44,625 bases of DNA from Candidatus Hydrogenedentota bacterium (GTDB lineage Bacteria > Hydrogenedentota > Hydrogenedentia > Hydrogenedentales > SLHB01). The DNA lies in assembly GCA_016215105.1 (NCBI GenBank), contig JACRLJ010000073.1, positions 61,876-106,500 of the forward strand, in the 5' to 3' direction. Numbering within the stretch: position 1 is the first letter of the stretch; each line of letters opens with the position of its first letter. The position numbers were made by a program, and so were the translations under genes. Below the pieces are notes generated by a model. The model did no database searches. It saw nothing but the letters and a program-made list of their open reading frames with translations, and was not told the DNA's origin. Shown here in pieces: positions 24,930-33,778 of the stretch.

Positions 24930-25252
24930 GAGATGATCCACAGATTACAACGATTCTCATGGCGCGGCGGAGCCGCAACCAAACCAAGGATGGTTAACCA
25001 CGGAATACACTGAACACACTGAAAAGATCGAGAAGGAAAGAGGCGAAGAGAGAAAAGAACTATCCACAGATTCGCACAGATTTTCACAGATGAAGAAAGA
25101 GAAATCACGACGGGAATTCACGAATTCGCACGTGAGTAGTACAGATTGAAGAAGATTAGGAGAAGGAAGTTAAGTTCCAAGACACCGGCTATTGAGAACG
25201 TATTGCGTGGTTGGTGAAACCGCGCCGTTGTTTTGGAGCGTGACGTGAGAGC
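24930..25252. repeat. Intergenic region rich in 'cacagatt'-type filler repeats
   Basis: No gene is seen. The text is a mosaic of related short phrases: CCACAGATTACAACGATTCT at 24939, AACCACGGAATACACTGAAC at 24995, TATCCACAGATTCGCACAGA at 25062, TTTTCACAGATG at 25081, and a purine-rich GAAGAAAGAG section. I know this vocabulary from gene-free spacers of environmental genomes. The family is related in style to 3490-3530 and the reverse complement of 151-177. Confidence 0.6.
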
Positions 25253-25294
25253 ATGAACGAAATACTTCACGGGAACATAAGAAGAAAGCGACTG

Positions 25295-25981
25295 ATGCGG
25301 GCGAGGAATTCTGTCCGCTACCTGGCGTTGGTTCTTCTGTTTGTTCCGTTAGCATGGAGCGAACCGATTGTGCGGTATCATGGGTTCAAGATGGACCCGC
25401 AGTACCGGCTGGTCATCGAGGAAGAGAACGGCCTGGTAAAGATTGGCTTGCTGTCGCGGGCGCGCGACGAGGGAGGTCCGAATCCGGAGAAGGCCGCCGA
25501 GACTTCGGTTCCGCTGACAAGCGAGCCGAATCCGTTTCGGAGCGCCAAGAAAGAGAATTTGATCGAGGTGCGCGCGGAGGCGCTTCAGGCGTCGGCGCCA
25601 AACGCGTTGAAGAATCCGGCGCAACGTTACCGTATCATTATGCGCGGGGTGGATTTGGAGCCGGAGTACGCGGCGATTATTGAAACAGACGCGTCTACGG
25701 CGCGCGAGAAGTTCTATAAGGAAATGGGAAAGTTGGAGGCCCGGACGGATGGTATCCACCGTCAGGCGCTGCACGACGCGGCGTCGCTGACGCTGGGCGT
25801 ATTGGGCGAGGCGGGCAAGATGCCCGCGGATATAACGGAGACGGTGAAGCATTCGGCGGTCGCGCAGACGCGGGGCCTTGGCCCGACGCTGCAACGCAGG
25901 AGTTTGGACACGGGACGCCGTTTGGACCCGATGGCCGCCCAAAAACCAGAGACATCCGCGCTGCCCGGCGCGCATCGATAG
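25295..25981 (+). CDS. Secreted protein of unknown function
   Basis: From ATG 25295 the 228-residue product has a typical signal peptide (MRARNSVRYLALVLLFVPLAWSEP); an upstream ATG at 25253 would add 14 residues, and neither start has a strong ribosome-binding site. The mature part has a short beta-like opening (Y-R-L-V-I-E-E-E-N-G-L-V-K-I-G-L-L), a segment rich in charged residues, and two helical stretches (about 125-200) with A-R-T-D-G-I-H-R-Q-A-L-H-D-A-A-S-L-T-L. I do not recognise a family. It sits between the sugar-nucleotide operon and the export genes, so a role in the same surface glycan is plausible by position only. Confidence 0.6.
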   Translation: MRARNSVRYLALVLLFVPLAWSEPIVRYHGFKMDPQYRLVIEEENGLVKIGLLSRARDEGGPNPEKAAETSVPLTSEPNPFRSAKKENLIEVRAEALQASAPNALKNPAQRYRIIMRGVDLEPEYAAIIETDASTAREKFYKEMGKLEARTDGIHRQALHDAASLTLGVLGEAGKMPADITETVKHSAVAQTRGLGPTLQRRSLDTGRRLDPMAAQKPETSALPGAHR

Positions 25982-26068
25982 AATATCGTTAGGATAGGGC
26001 GTGGAAGGAGAACTGGGAGTGAACAGCATAGCCCCGGAGTTACATAGACCGTGGGGAGGCAGATCAAT

Positions 26069-27436
26069 ATGAAATCCGGAACGATCAAGACCACGTTACA
26101 CCGCGCAATCGGAGCGCTGGCCATCCTCTTGCTCGGAGCGGGTTGCGCCACCACAAAAGGCATTTCCGTGATGGGTGACGGCGGCAAACCACGGGCCGTG
26201 ACGGCAGACGAGGTCGATACCCTGAGCGGGGGCGATCGCCCCTATCTACTTCAGGTAGGCGATCAGATCGCGTTGGGGTTCAAGCTCCAGACGGTCAAGG
26301 CCAAGGAAACGCCCTGGGACTACCGCATAGAAATTGGCGATAGTATGGAGGTCCGCCTCAGCACGCAGACCGCCAACCGGGACACGTACAAGATCGACGT
26401 CGGCGATGTCATTGGGGTGAGCTTTCTAACGAACTGGCCTTTGAACGTGACGCGCACCGTGCGCCCGGACGGCAGGATCTCGGTGGCGCAGTTGGGTGAT
26501 GTGAAAGCGGCGGGCCTCACCGCGCCGCAACTGCAGTCGGCGCTGACCAGCATGTACGCGAAGTCCGGCCTCGTGCAAGGCAATCCGGATGTCACCGTGA
26601 ACGTGGACTTCGTGAATCTGGACCGTTTGGAAAGCCGCAGCCGGGACGTGGTTGTGCGGCCGGACGGCGCAATAGCGCTGCCGCGAATCGGAAACGCGAT
26701 CCACATCGCCGGGATGACGCTGACGGAAGCGTCGGAAGCCATACGCGCGGAAACAGCCAAGAGTTTGCAGGATGCCCCGCAAGTGAGCCTGGTCGTTTTC
26801 CCCTACGTCAACACCGTTCTGAACGGCATGGGCGCGAATCAGACGATACGTCCTGACGGAAAGATTGCCATCCCCCGGCTGGGCGAGATCCAAGCCGCCG
26901 GTTTCAGCGCCGAGGAGTTGAAACAATCCATCAAGACTCTCTGCGCGGACGTGATTCACAATCCCGTGGACCCGACGGTTGATGTCATCACCGCGACCGG
27001 ATCACGGATTTATGTGGGCGGCGAAGTTGGCGCTCCGGGCGTGTATCCAATCTCGGCGAGCCCCACGGCGCTGCAGGCGATTATTCTCGCGCAGGGCGAG
27101 AAGAACACCGGGCGCTTGAACGGCGTGCTGGTCGTGCGGCGCAATCCCGACGGAAAACCATTTGTGTTCACGGTCAACCTGCACGAAGCGCTGTACCGAG
27201 GCAGCACCGAGAACGACATACGCTTGAGACCATTTGACGTAGTGTACGTGCCGAAGAAACCGATCGCGAAAGCGGATTTGTTTGTGGACCAATACATCAA
27301 CCAACTGGTGCCGTTCGACAACAGTTTGGGCGTGAGTGGATCCTATTACTTGAATAAGCAGCGTGTGGAATCGAAGAGCCGCAACCGGAACATTACGTTC
27401 GGCGCGCAAGCCGTTCCCACGCTTACACTCCCGTAA
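26069..27436 (+). CDS. Wza-like polysaccharide export lipoprotein
   Basis: ATG 26069 follows GGGGAGG by about 10 bp and gives 455 residues with a lipoprotein signal (A-I-L-L-L-G-A-G-C). After an unusual N-terminal extension come three related export-domain segments: Y-K-I-D-V-G-D-V-I-G-V ... V-R-P-D-G-R-I-S-V, then V-V-R-P-D-G-A-I-A-L-P, then T-I-R-P-D-G-K-I-A-I-P, each followed by A-G-x-T/S-x-x-E/Q-L-like text. A SLBB domain (R-I-Y-V-G-G-E-V-G-A-P-G-V-Y-P) and a C-terminal D-V-V-Y-V-P-K-K-P-I segment follow. Such proteins form the outer-membrane channel for capsule or EPS export. The triplication of the export repeat is unusual. It precedes the Wzc-like gene at 52 bp. Confidence 0.9.
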   Translation: MKSGTIKTTLHRAIGALAILLLGAGCATTKGISVMGDGGKPRAVTADEVDTLSGGDRPYLLQVGDQIALGFKLQTVKAKETPWDYRIEIGDSMEVRLSTQTANRDTYKIDVGDVIGVSFLTNWPLNVTRTVRPDGRISVAQLGDVKAAGLTAPQLQSALTSMYAKSGLVQGNPDVTVNVDFVNLDRLESRSRDVVVRPDGAIALPRIGNAIHIAGMTLTEASEAIRAETAKSLQDAPQVSLVVFPYVNTVLNGMGANQTIRPDGKIAIPRLGEIQAAGFSAEELKQSIKTLCADVIHNPVDPTVDVITATGSRIYVGGEVGAPGVYPISASPTALQAIILAQGEKNTGRLNGVLVVRRNPDGKPFVFTVNLHEALYRGSTENDIRLRPFDVVYVPKKPIAKADLFVDQYINQLVPFDNSLGVSGSYYLNKQRVESKSRNRNITFGAQAVPTLTLP

Positions 27437-27488
27437 CGTAGCAGGCGGAAGGCAACTGGGCGCCCTAGGCGCGCACAGGGGATACGAT

Positions 27489-29486
27489 ATGGACCAACGG
27501 CAGCTATTTCTCCGTGACATACTGACAGTCGTCTTTAAGCGATTCTTGCTCATTGTGTCGTTTGCGGCGGCGGTGTTTCTGGTGGTGTACGTCGGGAACT
27601 ACGCGTGGCCCGTCACGTATGAGTCCACCGCGTCCGTGCGGCTGACGCAAGGCCGAGAAGTTTCCACGACCGATCCAACCGTGATGAAATCGGGCGCCGG
27701 TCTGGTTACGATGCAGTTGACACGCGAGGACCTGAACTCCGAGATCGAGTTCATCCGCAGCACGGATGTGCTCAAGGAAGTCGTCCAGAAGTTGGAGCTG
27801 GACAAGGATGTTCCCCTCAACGGGGGCGCGCTCCGCGCGGCGCTTCGGAGCGCCAAGAAGCTCGTTGACAATGCGCAGTACGCGTTAGCCCTGGCCCGGC
27901 GGCCAGACCCCGTCGAGGCGGGCGTCGAATTGCTGCGTGACGCAATCATTGTGAAACCGGTGAAAGATTCCCACATCCTCGAGATCCGGTGCCAAATGGG
28001 TACGGCAAAGCTGGCCCACGACGTGCTCGAGGCGACACTCGAAGCGTACAAGAAGAAGCACCTCGAAGTGTTCTCGACTCCCGAGGGCGACAAGTTTTTC
28101 ACTGAGCAGATGACTCTCGTCGAGGAGAAGCTACGGAAAGCGCAGGAGGCCCTCAAGTCGTTTCGTGACGAACACAAGATTGCCTCCGTGGACATCGAGA
28201 AGAATCTGTTGCTCCAGCAGTATACTGACGCCAAGAAGCTGTTGGCCCAACTGACAGAGAGCGCCGCGGCGACGGAGACTCTCGGACAAGCGGAGCCTGA
28301 CGCCACGCTGGTCGCTACCCTGTCGCGCGCCACGGACAACACCGTGGTCACGGAACTGCAACTGCGGCTGCTGGAGTTGATTCTCGACCGCAACCGGCTT
28401 GTCCAGTCGCTTGGCCCGAAACACCCTCAGGTGCAGGCCATTGCCAGCGAAATTGCGAGCGCGCAGGCGCGGCTCAAGGAGGCAATCGCGAGTAGCAAAG
28501 AAGTTACCGCGGGCAAGATCGCCGAACTCGAAGAGCGCCTAAAGAATTTCCACTCGATCGAGAACCAGATATCCGATCTCGAGCGCGATGTGCGGATCCA
28601 GTCCGCGGCGTACGAGTACTATGCGCAGAAACGCGAGGAGGCTCGCGTCTCCGAGGCGATGGGGGACGCCCAAATATCGAACATTCGGATTACGTCCCAG
28701 CCAGACACGCCGACGAATCCCATTCGGCCGCGTAAGCTCTTCAACTTGGCCTTGGCGCTTATCGCGGGTCTGGTGGGCGGGACCGCGTTGGCGTTCTTCC
28801 TGGAATACCTGGACCACGGCCTAAAGACGCCGGAAGACGTCGAGCACTTCCTCAAGATCCCGCCGCTTGCGTCGTTCTTCCGTTCCGCCAAGGAGCGGCT
28901 CGAGCCGCGCGAAGCGCAACGGCTTACGACGATGCTGGACATGGTGCAATCGGGTACGGCGCACCCGTTCACGCTGATCGCGAGTTCGGTCGCGGCCGAG
29001 GGGTCGCAACGGGTCGCGCGGTCGCTCGCGGAAGCCAAAGCGGAGAATCCGAACGCGAAAGTGTTGCTGGTTGATTTTGTTGGCGCCTCCGATGGCGCGG
29101 GTTTTGTGGATATCCTGCTGGGCAGCAGCACGATGGAAGAGTTGGTGGCGCTGGATGGAAACTTGTACACGCTGGGCCGCGGATCGCACGAGGAGTGCCC
29201 GACGTATCTGTGGACCTCGAAGCAAATGGACGCGCTCGCGAAGGAATTGCGCGATCGATTCGACCATGTTGTATTCCATGTGCCGCCGGTCTTACTGTCC
29301 AACGATGCGCTGAACCTGGCGCGCGCCGTCGACGGGTTGGTTATAGTCGTTCGCGCGGACAGCACGCGCCGTGAAGTGGTACAGCGCGCTATGGACATGA
29401 TTGCCGGCGCCAAGGGCCGTGTCATCGGCGCGGTGCTCACCGAACGCAAACAGGTCATCCCCAGCGCGGTCTACCGCCGCATCTAG
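27489..29486 (+). CDS. Wzc-like polysaccharide co-polymerase, degenerate kinase domain
   Basis: ATG 27489 gives M-D-Q-R-Q-L-F-L-R-D-I-L-T-V-V-F-K-R, with a first transmembrane helix at about 15-38, a Wzz-type periplasmic domain with long coiled coils (about 190-390) and a second helix at about 417-440 (L-F-N-L-A-L-A-L-I-A-G-L-V-G-G) followed by F-L-E-Y-L-D-H-G-L-K-T-P-E-D-V-E. The cytoplasmic C-terminal domain resembles a bacterial tyrosine kinase fold, but its Walker A site is S-S-V-A-A-E-G-S-Q-R-V-A-R-S-L in place of G-E-G-K-S/T, and no Tyr-rich tail is present. It should regulate polymer length and export with the Wza-like protein but is unlikely to phosphorylate. It is convergent with the CPBP gene. 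Confidence 0.88.
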   Translation: MDQRQLFLRDILTVVFKRFLLIVSFAAAVFLVVYVGNYAWPVTYESTASVRLTQGREVSTTDPTVMKSGAGLVTMQLTREDLNSEIEFIRSTDVLKEVVQKLELDKDVPLNGGALRAALRSAKKLVDNAQYALALARRPDPVEAGVELLRDAIIVKPVKDSHILEIRCQMGTAKLAHDVLEATLEAYKKKHLEVFSTPEGDKFFTEQMTLVEEKLRKAQEALKSFRDEHKIASVDIEKNLLLQQYTDAKKLLAQLTESAAATETLGQAEPDATLVATLSRATDNTVVTELQLRLLELILDRNRLVQSLGPKHPQVQAIASEIASAQARLKEAIASSKEVTAGKIAELEERLKNFHSIENQISDLERDVRIQSAAYEYYAQKREEARVSEAMGDAQISNIRITSQPDTPTNPIRPRKLFNLALALIAGLVGGTALAFFLEYLDHGLKTPEDVEHFLKIPPLASFFRSAKERLEPREAQRLTTMLDMVQSGTAHPFTLIASSVAAEGSQRVARSLAEAKAENPNAKVLLVDFVGASDGAGFVDILLGSSTMEELVALDGNLYTLGRGSHEECPTYLWTSKQMDALAKELRDRFDHVVFHVPPVLLSNDALNLARAVDGLVIVVRADSTRREVVQRAMDMIAGAKGRVIGAVLTERKQVIPSAVYRRI

Positions 29487-29504
29487 CTTTGACTTTCGTG
29501 AAAT

Positions 29505-29548
29505 GTGTCCGGCTGGCTGCCGCTACTTTAGCCGAAGCCGCCGGACAC
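29505..29548. terminator. Hairpin between convergent genes
   Basis: GTGTCCGG near 29505 pairs with CCGGACAC ending at 29548 (plus inner GGCT/AGCC pairing), between the Wzc-like gene and the convergent CPBP gene, overlapping the latter's last codons. A bidirectional terminator is plausible. Confidence 0.4.
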
Positions 29549-30220
29549 GGCTTTGTTTAGCAGCGCGGGTTCGATGCAAAGGTTGAGCACGGTGTGGGCG
29601 GCGACGGCCGGCCACACGTTGCCGCGCCAAACGCGGGCCACGGCGAATGTCGCGCCGAGCCCGGTTGTCCACAGCATCCCCCAAGGCCCCCAGAATACGT
29701 GGGCGAGTCCGAATGCGATAGATGTTATCGCAATTTGCGACTTCACCCCGCCACCGGCCCGCGTAATCACCGCGAACAGAAAGCCGCGAAAAAGAAACTC
29801 TTCACAGAATCCCGCGCTGAACGTGGCCGGCAGCGATAGCGCCTTGTCCGTCCGAAACACGAACATGTCGCGGAACGCGACGACGTCGAAGATCCCGTAG
29901 ATGACTACCCAAACGGCGCCAAGGCAGAGACCGTACAGAAGATCCGCCGACAGGTTCAGGGAGGAGGCCGCAAATAGCTCGCTGAAGGCCGCGCGCTTTC
30001 TATGCGCGAGCCAAAACAGGAAGACCGTCGCCCATAGACCAATCGTGATCCCCAGCGGAATGCCCCGCGCCAGCACAGCGGGCAGCGGCGGCCCCTGGTG
30101 CTGAGTTTTGGCGTACCAGAGCCCAATGTAGAAACCTGAACCCATCCATCCAATGATGAGCGGCGTAATGATCGTTGCGGCGGTCCAGGAAATCGCGCGT
30201 GTCTTCGTAATCCGATCCAT
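29528..30220 (-). CDS. CPBP-family intramembrane metalloprotease
   Basis: The start at 30220 is preceded by GAGGAGAAGAA, so I prefer it to longer frames; the product has 230 residues and about seven hydrophobic segments. CPBP (CAAX protease and bacteriocin-processing) motifs are present: E140-E141-F-L-F-R145-G, F170-G-L-A-H174 and a late H209 in A-A-H-T-V-L-N, giving the glutamate and histidine active-site set. These proteases act inside the membrane on prenylated or peptide substrates; the bacterial substrates are mostly unknown. It is a single minus-strand gene. Confidence 0.88.
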   Translation of the reverse strand: MDRITKTRAISWTAATIITPLIIGWMGSGFYIGLWYAKTQHQGPPLPAVLARGIPLGITIGLWATVFLFWLAHRKRAAFSELFAASSLNLSADLLYGLCLGAVWVVIYGIFDVVAFRDMFVFRTDKALSLPATFSAGFCEEFLFRGFLFAVITRAGGGVKSQIAITSIAFGLAHVFWGPWGMLWTTGLGATFAVARVWRGNVWPAVAAHTVLNLCIEPALLNKAVSGGFG

Positions 30221-30450
30221 TTCTTCTCCTCGATAATATCTAACCCAAAAAAGGCGTAATCCTGGCGTGAAGCGCCGCCAGACGGCGCTTGGTCGTCCTT
30301 CCATCCGGACCATTCACTACAAGCATGTTGTCGGAAGCCGCCGAAAGGTGACAGCCGGTTCACGAACGGCGCTGAGACTGCGCGCTCAAGCTTCGCGCCG
30401 AAATAAACCTATCAAGTCGAAATCGGCGGTTGGACCGGCGTGCGCCCCGA

Positions 30451-30562
30451 GTAGTCCGGTTTTTCCAAAACCGGAACATCCCGAACAACAGCCCCCCTTC
30501 GGTCGTCATGTTCCGAAAAGTTCGCAACGCGTCCCATCCGGCTTTGGAAAAGCCGGACTACC
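30451..30562. repeat. Inverted pair of GTAG-headed REP-like elements
   Basis: The left arm starts GTAGTCCGG (30451) with its own stem CCGGTTTTTCCAAAACCGG; the right arm ends CCGGACTAC (30562) with CCGGCTTTGGAAAAGCCGG. The arms are reverse complements over 24 bp with a few compensating changes. A nested pair CGGAACAT (30472-30479)/ATGTTCCG (30508-30515) lies inside. GTAG at the foot of a hairpin is the signature of REP elements mobilised by RAYT transposases, and inverted pairs (BIME-like) are their usual unit. Confidence 0.75.
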
Positions 30563-30593
30563 CATTAGCCATACCGAAGCGTCACTTGCCCAG

Positions 30594-30622
30594 TTGAATA
30601 TCGCCGGCGATGGGAAGATACT
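30594..30622 (+). promoter_or_regulatory. Possible promoter of prepilin-like gene
   Basis: TTGAAT (30594-30599) and GATACT (30617-30622) at 17 bp spacing, four of six matches each, 64 bp before the ATG at 30686. Confidence 0.35.
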
Positions 30623-30685
30623 GTTTGGGTATTCGCGAATGTGGTCGAATTTTTGGCGGGCGCCAATACGAAGCGGGGGTCTGAG

Positions 30686-31570
30686 ATGAAACGAACGGGG
30701 TTCACACTAGTCGAACTGTTGGTGGTGATTGCCATCATCAGTATTCTTGCCGCGCTGCTGCTGCCAGCGTTAAGCCGCGCGCGTGAAAGCGCCCGGCGCG
30801 CCACGTGCGCCAGCAATCTCAAGCAGTTGGGGCTGGTACACAAGATGTTCGCCGACGAGAACAACGGGAATTGGGCTCCGCGCGCGATTGTGTACAAACG
30901 CCCCTACCAGCCGGACCTGGGCTGCTGGAGCAGTTTTGACGGGGTGTACATCTATCCCGAGTATCTGGCCGACCACACCGTTACGTTGTGCCCGTCCGAC
31001 GCCGAATACGCGAATTGGCTGGATCCAAAAACGATCATCTACCCCGTCGATAGTTCCTGGCAGACTGCGCCGGACCCAAATCCGGTGCGCGGCAAGACTG
31101 AGTTTCCGTTGCTGTCTGACCGCTCCTATGTCTACTGGGGATATGTTGTCGAGCCCAGCGACGTAGCCGATCCGGCCGACATGGGGCAATTCGGGCGCAT
31201 CCTTGACAACGTCACGCCCCAGAGCGTGAACGTGGTCACGCGGTTCCAGGATGTAAACATCACCAAACCGAGCAATGGCCAAACGGTTCGGCTGTACCGA
31301 TTCCGGGAAGGCGTCGAGCGGTTTCTAGTCACCGACATCAATAACCCGGCCGGATCGGCCAAGGGTCAGTCCACTATCGCCGTCATGTGGGACACGGTTC
31401 GGACGGACAACGGTGCCCCGGTCCCGAACGAATACAACCATCCCGCCGGCGCCAACGTACTGTTCATGGACGGCCATGCGGAATTCAGCGGCTATTCGCA
31501 ACCCGCGGGAAGCAAGTTCTGGATGCTGACCAAAGTTGCAGCAACTGACGGACTGCCGTCGTTTCCGTAA
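30686..31570 (+). CDS. Prepilin-like protein (DUF1559-type)
   Basis: ATG 30686 gives M-K-R-T-G5-F6-T-L-V-E10[19 protein letters not shown], the type IV prepilin N-terminus: cleavage after Gly5, N-methyl Phe6 and Glu at +5. Then comes [21 protein letters not shown], typical of the large prepilin families of Planctomycetes, Lentisphaerae and Verrucomicrobia. The C-terminal [11 protein letters not shown] is the conserved H/DG motif of this group. The 294-residue protein would be processed by a prepilin peptidase and assembled into a pseudopilus or surface fibre. No pilus assembly genes are nearby, which is common for this family. Confidence 0.92.
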   Translation: MKRTGFTLVELLVVIAIISILAALLLPALSRARESARRATCASNLKQLGLVHKMFADENNGNWAPRAIVYKRPYQPDLGCWSSFDGVYIYPEYLADHTVTLCPSDAEYANWLDPKTIIYPVDSSWQTAPDPNPVRGKTEFPLLSDRSYVYWGYVVEPSDVADPADMGQFGRILDNVTPQSVNVVTRFQDVNITKPSNGQTVRLYRFREGVERFLVTDINNPAGSAKGQSTIAVMWDTVRTDNGAPVPNEYNHPAGANVLFMDGHAEFSGYSQPAGSKFWMLTKVAATDGLPSFP

Positions 31571-31631
31571 CGGTCGTCTTCGCTCCTGCGGACGCGCCTT
31601 CACTCCGGCGCCATGGTCCAATTCACCGACC

Positions 31632-33458
31632 CTAAGCTGGTTCACCTTTTGCGACCAGCAGGTAATGCTGCTGCATGCGGTCCTTGTCGGTCCGCGCAAC
31701 GGGGATGGGGTTGCCTTTGGGGTCGATGCCGGCGTAATACATGGCCGTGGCGACCGCGCCGGGCGTGGGGATGAAGCATTGGACTTGCTGAGGCTTCCAG
31801 CCGCGGCTCTGGAGCCAATCCGCGAGGTCCTGCATGTCTTTGCTGGTGCAGCCGGGAAATGCGCTGATGAGGTACGGAATGACGTACTGCTCTTTGTGCG
31901 CTTCGTGGGATTCGTGCTCGAAGGCGTTAAGAAAGCGTTCAAACTCCTCAAACTTGGGTTTTCTCATCAGCCGAAGCACATGGTCGCTGCGGTGCTCTGG
32001 CGCGATCTTCAATTGTCCTCCGACGAATTCGCGCACCAATGCGCGAAGGTATTCCCCTTGCGTGGCGGCCAGGTCGTAGCGCACCCCGCTGGCCACACGC
32101 ACGTGCTTCACACCGTCCACCGCGCGGAGCGAGCGAAGCAGGTCGACCAACTCGGCCTCCTGCGTCTCGAAGTGGCGGCACACTGTCGGCGTGAGGCAAT
32201 CGACGCGCTTGCACGCGGACGGATCGTCCGCGCAGCGGGCGCCCCACATGTTGGCTGTGGGACCGCCCACGTCGGAGATGCTGCCGGCCCAGTCAGGATG
32301 CTGCGTGAGAGTATGGACCTCGTCCCGCAGCGACTGTGCGCTTCGAGACCGAATCTGGCGTCCCTGGTGCAGTGTGATGGAGCAGAATGTGCAGCCTGCG
32401 GCGCATCCCCGGTGCGAGGTGACGCTGAATTGAATCATGCGCGCCGCCGGAATGGGTTGTGTGTAGGACGGATGGGGCCGGCGGGTGTACGGCAGAGCAT
32501 AAAGCGCGTCCAGCTCGACCGTGCCGAGGGGTTCGGGCGGCGAAGTGAATACAACGTGTCGGCCGCCGCTCTTCTGCGTTGCCCACCGTTTACCCTGGTG
32601 GACTTGCCGTTCCATCGCCAAGGTCGCCTCCATCAGCTTGGCGGGGTCCGCCGCGATGGCGTCGTGCGAGGGCAAGGTGATGATCTCGTCTTCACTTGGG
32701 ACGTGCGGCATGCCTCGCAGCTTTTCGAGCGAGGATACGGCGAAGGCAGTGCCCGGAATACCGCGTAGAGATTCGGACAATCGCCTTGCATGCTCGGAGG
32801 CCGCCTTGGTGTGACTGGAATGAACAGCAGGGAAGTCCTCTGCGGTGTCCAAAGCCTGAAGCCGAGTGGCAATTTCGAGGATGGCCTGCTCACCCATTCC
32901 GTACACCACGAGGTCGGCTTTGCTGTCGAGCAAAATGGAGGGCCGAAGTTTGTCGGTCCAGAAATCGTAGTGCGTGGCTCGTCGCAGCGAAGCCTCGATG
33001 CCGCCGAGGACTATTGGCAGCCCCGGAAACGCGTGGCGCGCCAAACTCGTGTATACGATGCATGCGCGATTTGGCCGCGAGCCTGCGCGGCCGCCGGGTG
33101 TGTAGGCGTCGTCGCTCCGCTTCTTCCGGAACGCAGTGTAGTGCGCCAACATGGAGTCCACCGTGCCGGCGGTGATACCCACGAAGAGGCGTGGACGCCC
33201 CATACGCGCGATGTCCTCCGGACCGGTCCAGCGAGGTTGCGCGACGATGCCCACGCGGAATCCCTTGGCGCACAACCAGCGGCCAAGCAGCGCGACGCCG
33301 AACGAAGGATGGTCCACGTACGCATCGCCCGTGATTAGGAGAACGTCCAACTCCGTCCAGCCACGGCGATCCATCTCCTCGCGGGACATGGGCAAGGCGT
33401 CATCGGTAAAGCACGCCGCCTGTCCCGGTGTATGCTTTGTGGTAGTGCCTGATGACAT
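31632..33458 (-). CDS. ygiQ: YgiQ-family radical SAM protein
   Basis: The product (608 residues from an ATG at 33458; the frame extends further upstream but that part has no support) contains L-L-I-T-G-D-A-Y-V-D-H-P-S-F-G near the start, R-A-T-H-Y-D-F-W-T-D-K-L-R-P-S-I, and the radical SAM cluster site C352-A-A-G-C356-T-F-C359. F-L-N-A-F-E-H-E-S is followed by the Y-L-I-S-A-F-P-G-C-T block. YgiQ (UPF0313) is widespread, but its reaction is not known to me. The gene is convergent with the prepilin-like gene and divergent from the efflux operon. Confidence 0.9.
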   Translation of the reverse strand: MSSGTTTKHTPGQAACFTDDALPMSREEMDRRGWTELDVLLITGDAYVDHPSFGVALLGRWLCAKGFRVGIVAQPRWTGPEDIARMGRPRLFVGITAGTVDSMLAHYTAFRKKRSDDAYTPGGRAGSRPNRACIVYTSLARHAFPGLPIVLGGIEASLRRATHYDFWTDKLRPSILLDSKADLVVYGMGEQAILEIATRLQALDTAEDFPAVHSSHTKAASEHARRLSESLRGIPGTAFAVSSLEKLRGMPHVPSEDEIITLPSHDAIAADPAKLMEATLAMERQVHQGKRWATQKSGGRHVVFTSPPEPLGTVELDALYALPYTRRPHPSYTQPIPAARMIQFSVTSHRGCAAGCTFCSITLHQGRQIRSRSAQSLRDEVHTLTQHPDWAGSISDVGGPTANMWGARCADDPSACKRVDCLTPTVCRHFETQEAELVDLLRSLRAVDGVKHVRVASGVRYDLAATQGEYLRALVREFVGGQLKIAPEHRSDHVLRLMRKPKFEEFERFLNAFEHESHEAHKEQYVIPYLISAFPGCTSKDMQDLADWLQSRGWKPQQVQCFIPTPGAVATAMYYAGIDPKGNPIPVARTDKDRMQQHYLLVAKGEPA

Positions 33459-33729
33459 GCGCTTTGTCTTTCGGTTAGCGGGCACAGACGAAGTAACGTC
33501 GTTCACCCGAATTGCAGCTGAAGCAATGAAAAGGGCCATGCCGGTCTTGACGACCGTCTCGAACCGTCCCGATTTCCGCGGACGCCGCGAACCGCGCTGC
33601 TGTCTGACCGGCTTGATCTACATCGTGTCTCACGACCATTGTCGCACGCTTACCCCTGCCGTTTCGACCTTGCACGGGCTTCCGGGGCGGTCTTGCGCGG
33701 CGCCAATAGTGATCCGAATCGAGCGGGGC
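33459..33729. other. Intergenic, nothing recognised
   Basis: Between the YgiQ start and the efflux-operon promoter at 33730 I see no gene or clear motif. Confidence 0.4.
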
Positions 33730-33778
33730 TTGACAGGACGGGATTTCTAATGTACAATTCAATTAACCAATTGAATTG
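33730..33778 (+). promoter_or_regulatory. Promoter with overlapping operator of efflux operon
   Basis: TTGACA (33730-33735, full consensus) and TACAAT (33753-33758, one mismatch) are spaced by exactly 17 bp. An inverted repeat with perfect 10-bp arms, CAATTCAATT (33755-33764) and AATTGAATTG (33769-33778), separated by AACC, overlaps the -10 box and the expected start site near 33765. That is the classical position for a repressor site, and the first gene downstream is a TetR protein, so this is most likely its autoregulatory operator. Confidence 0.8.

Larger units (their letters stand above)
30221..30685. other. Intergenic with an inverted GTAG element
   Basis: The stretch between the CPBP start and the prepilin-like gene holds the GTAG-headed inverted repeat at 30451-30562 and a possible promoter at 30594-30622. 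No gene is seen. Confidence 0.5.
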
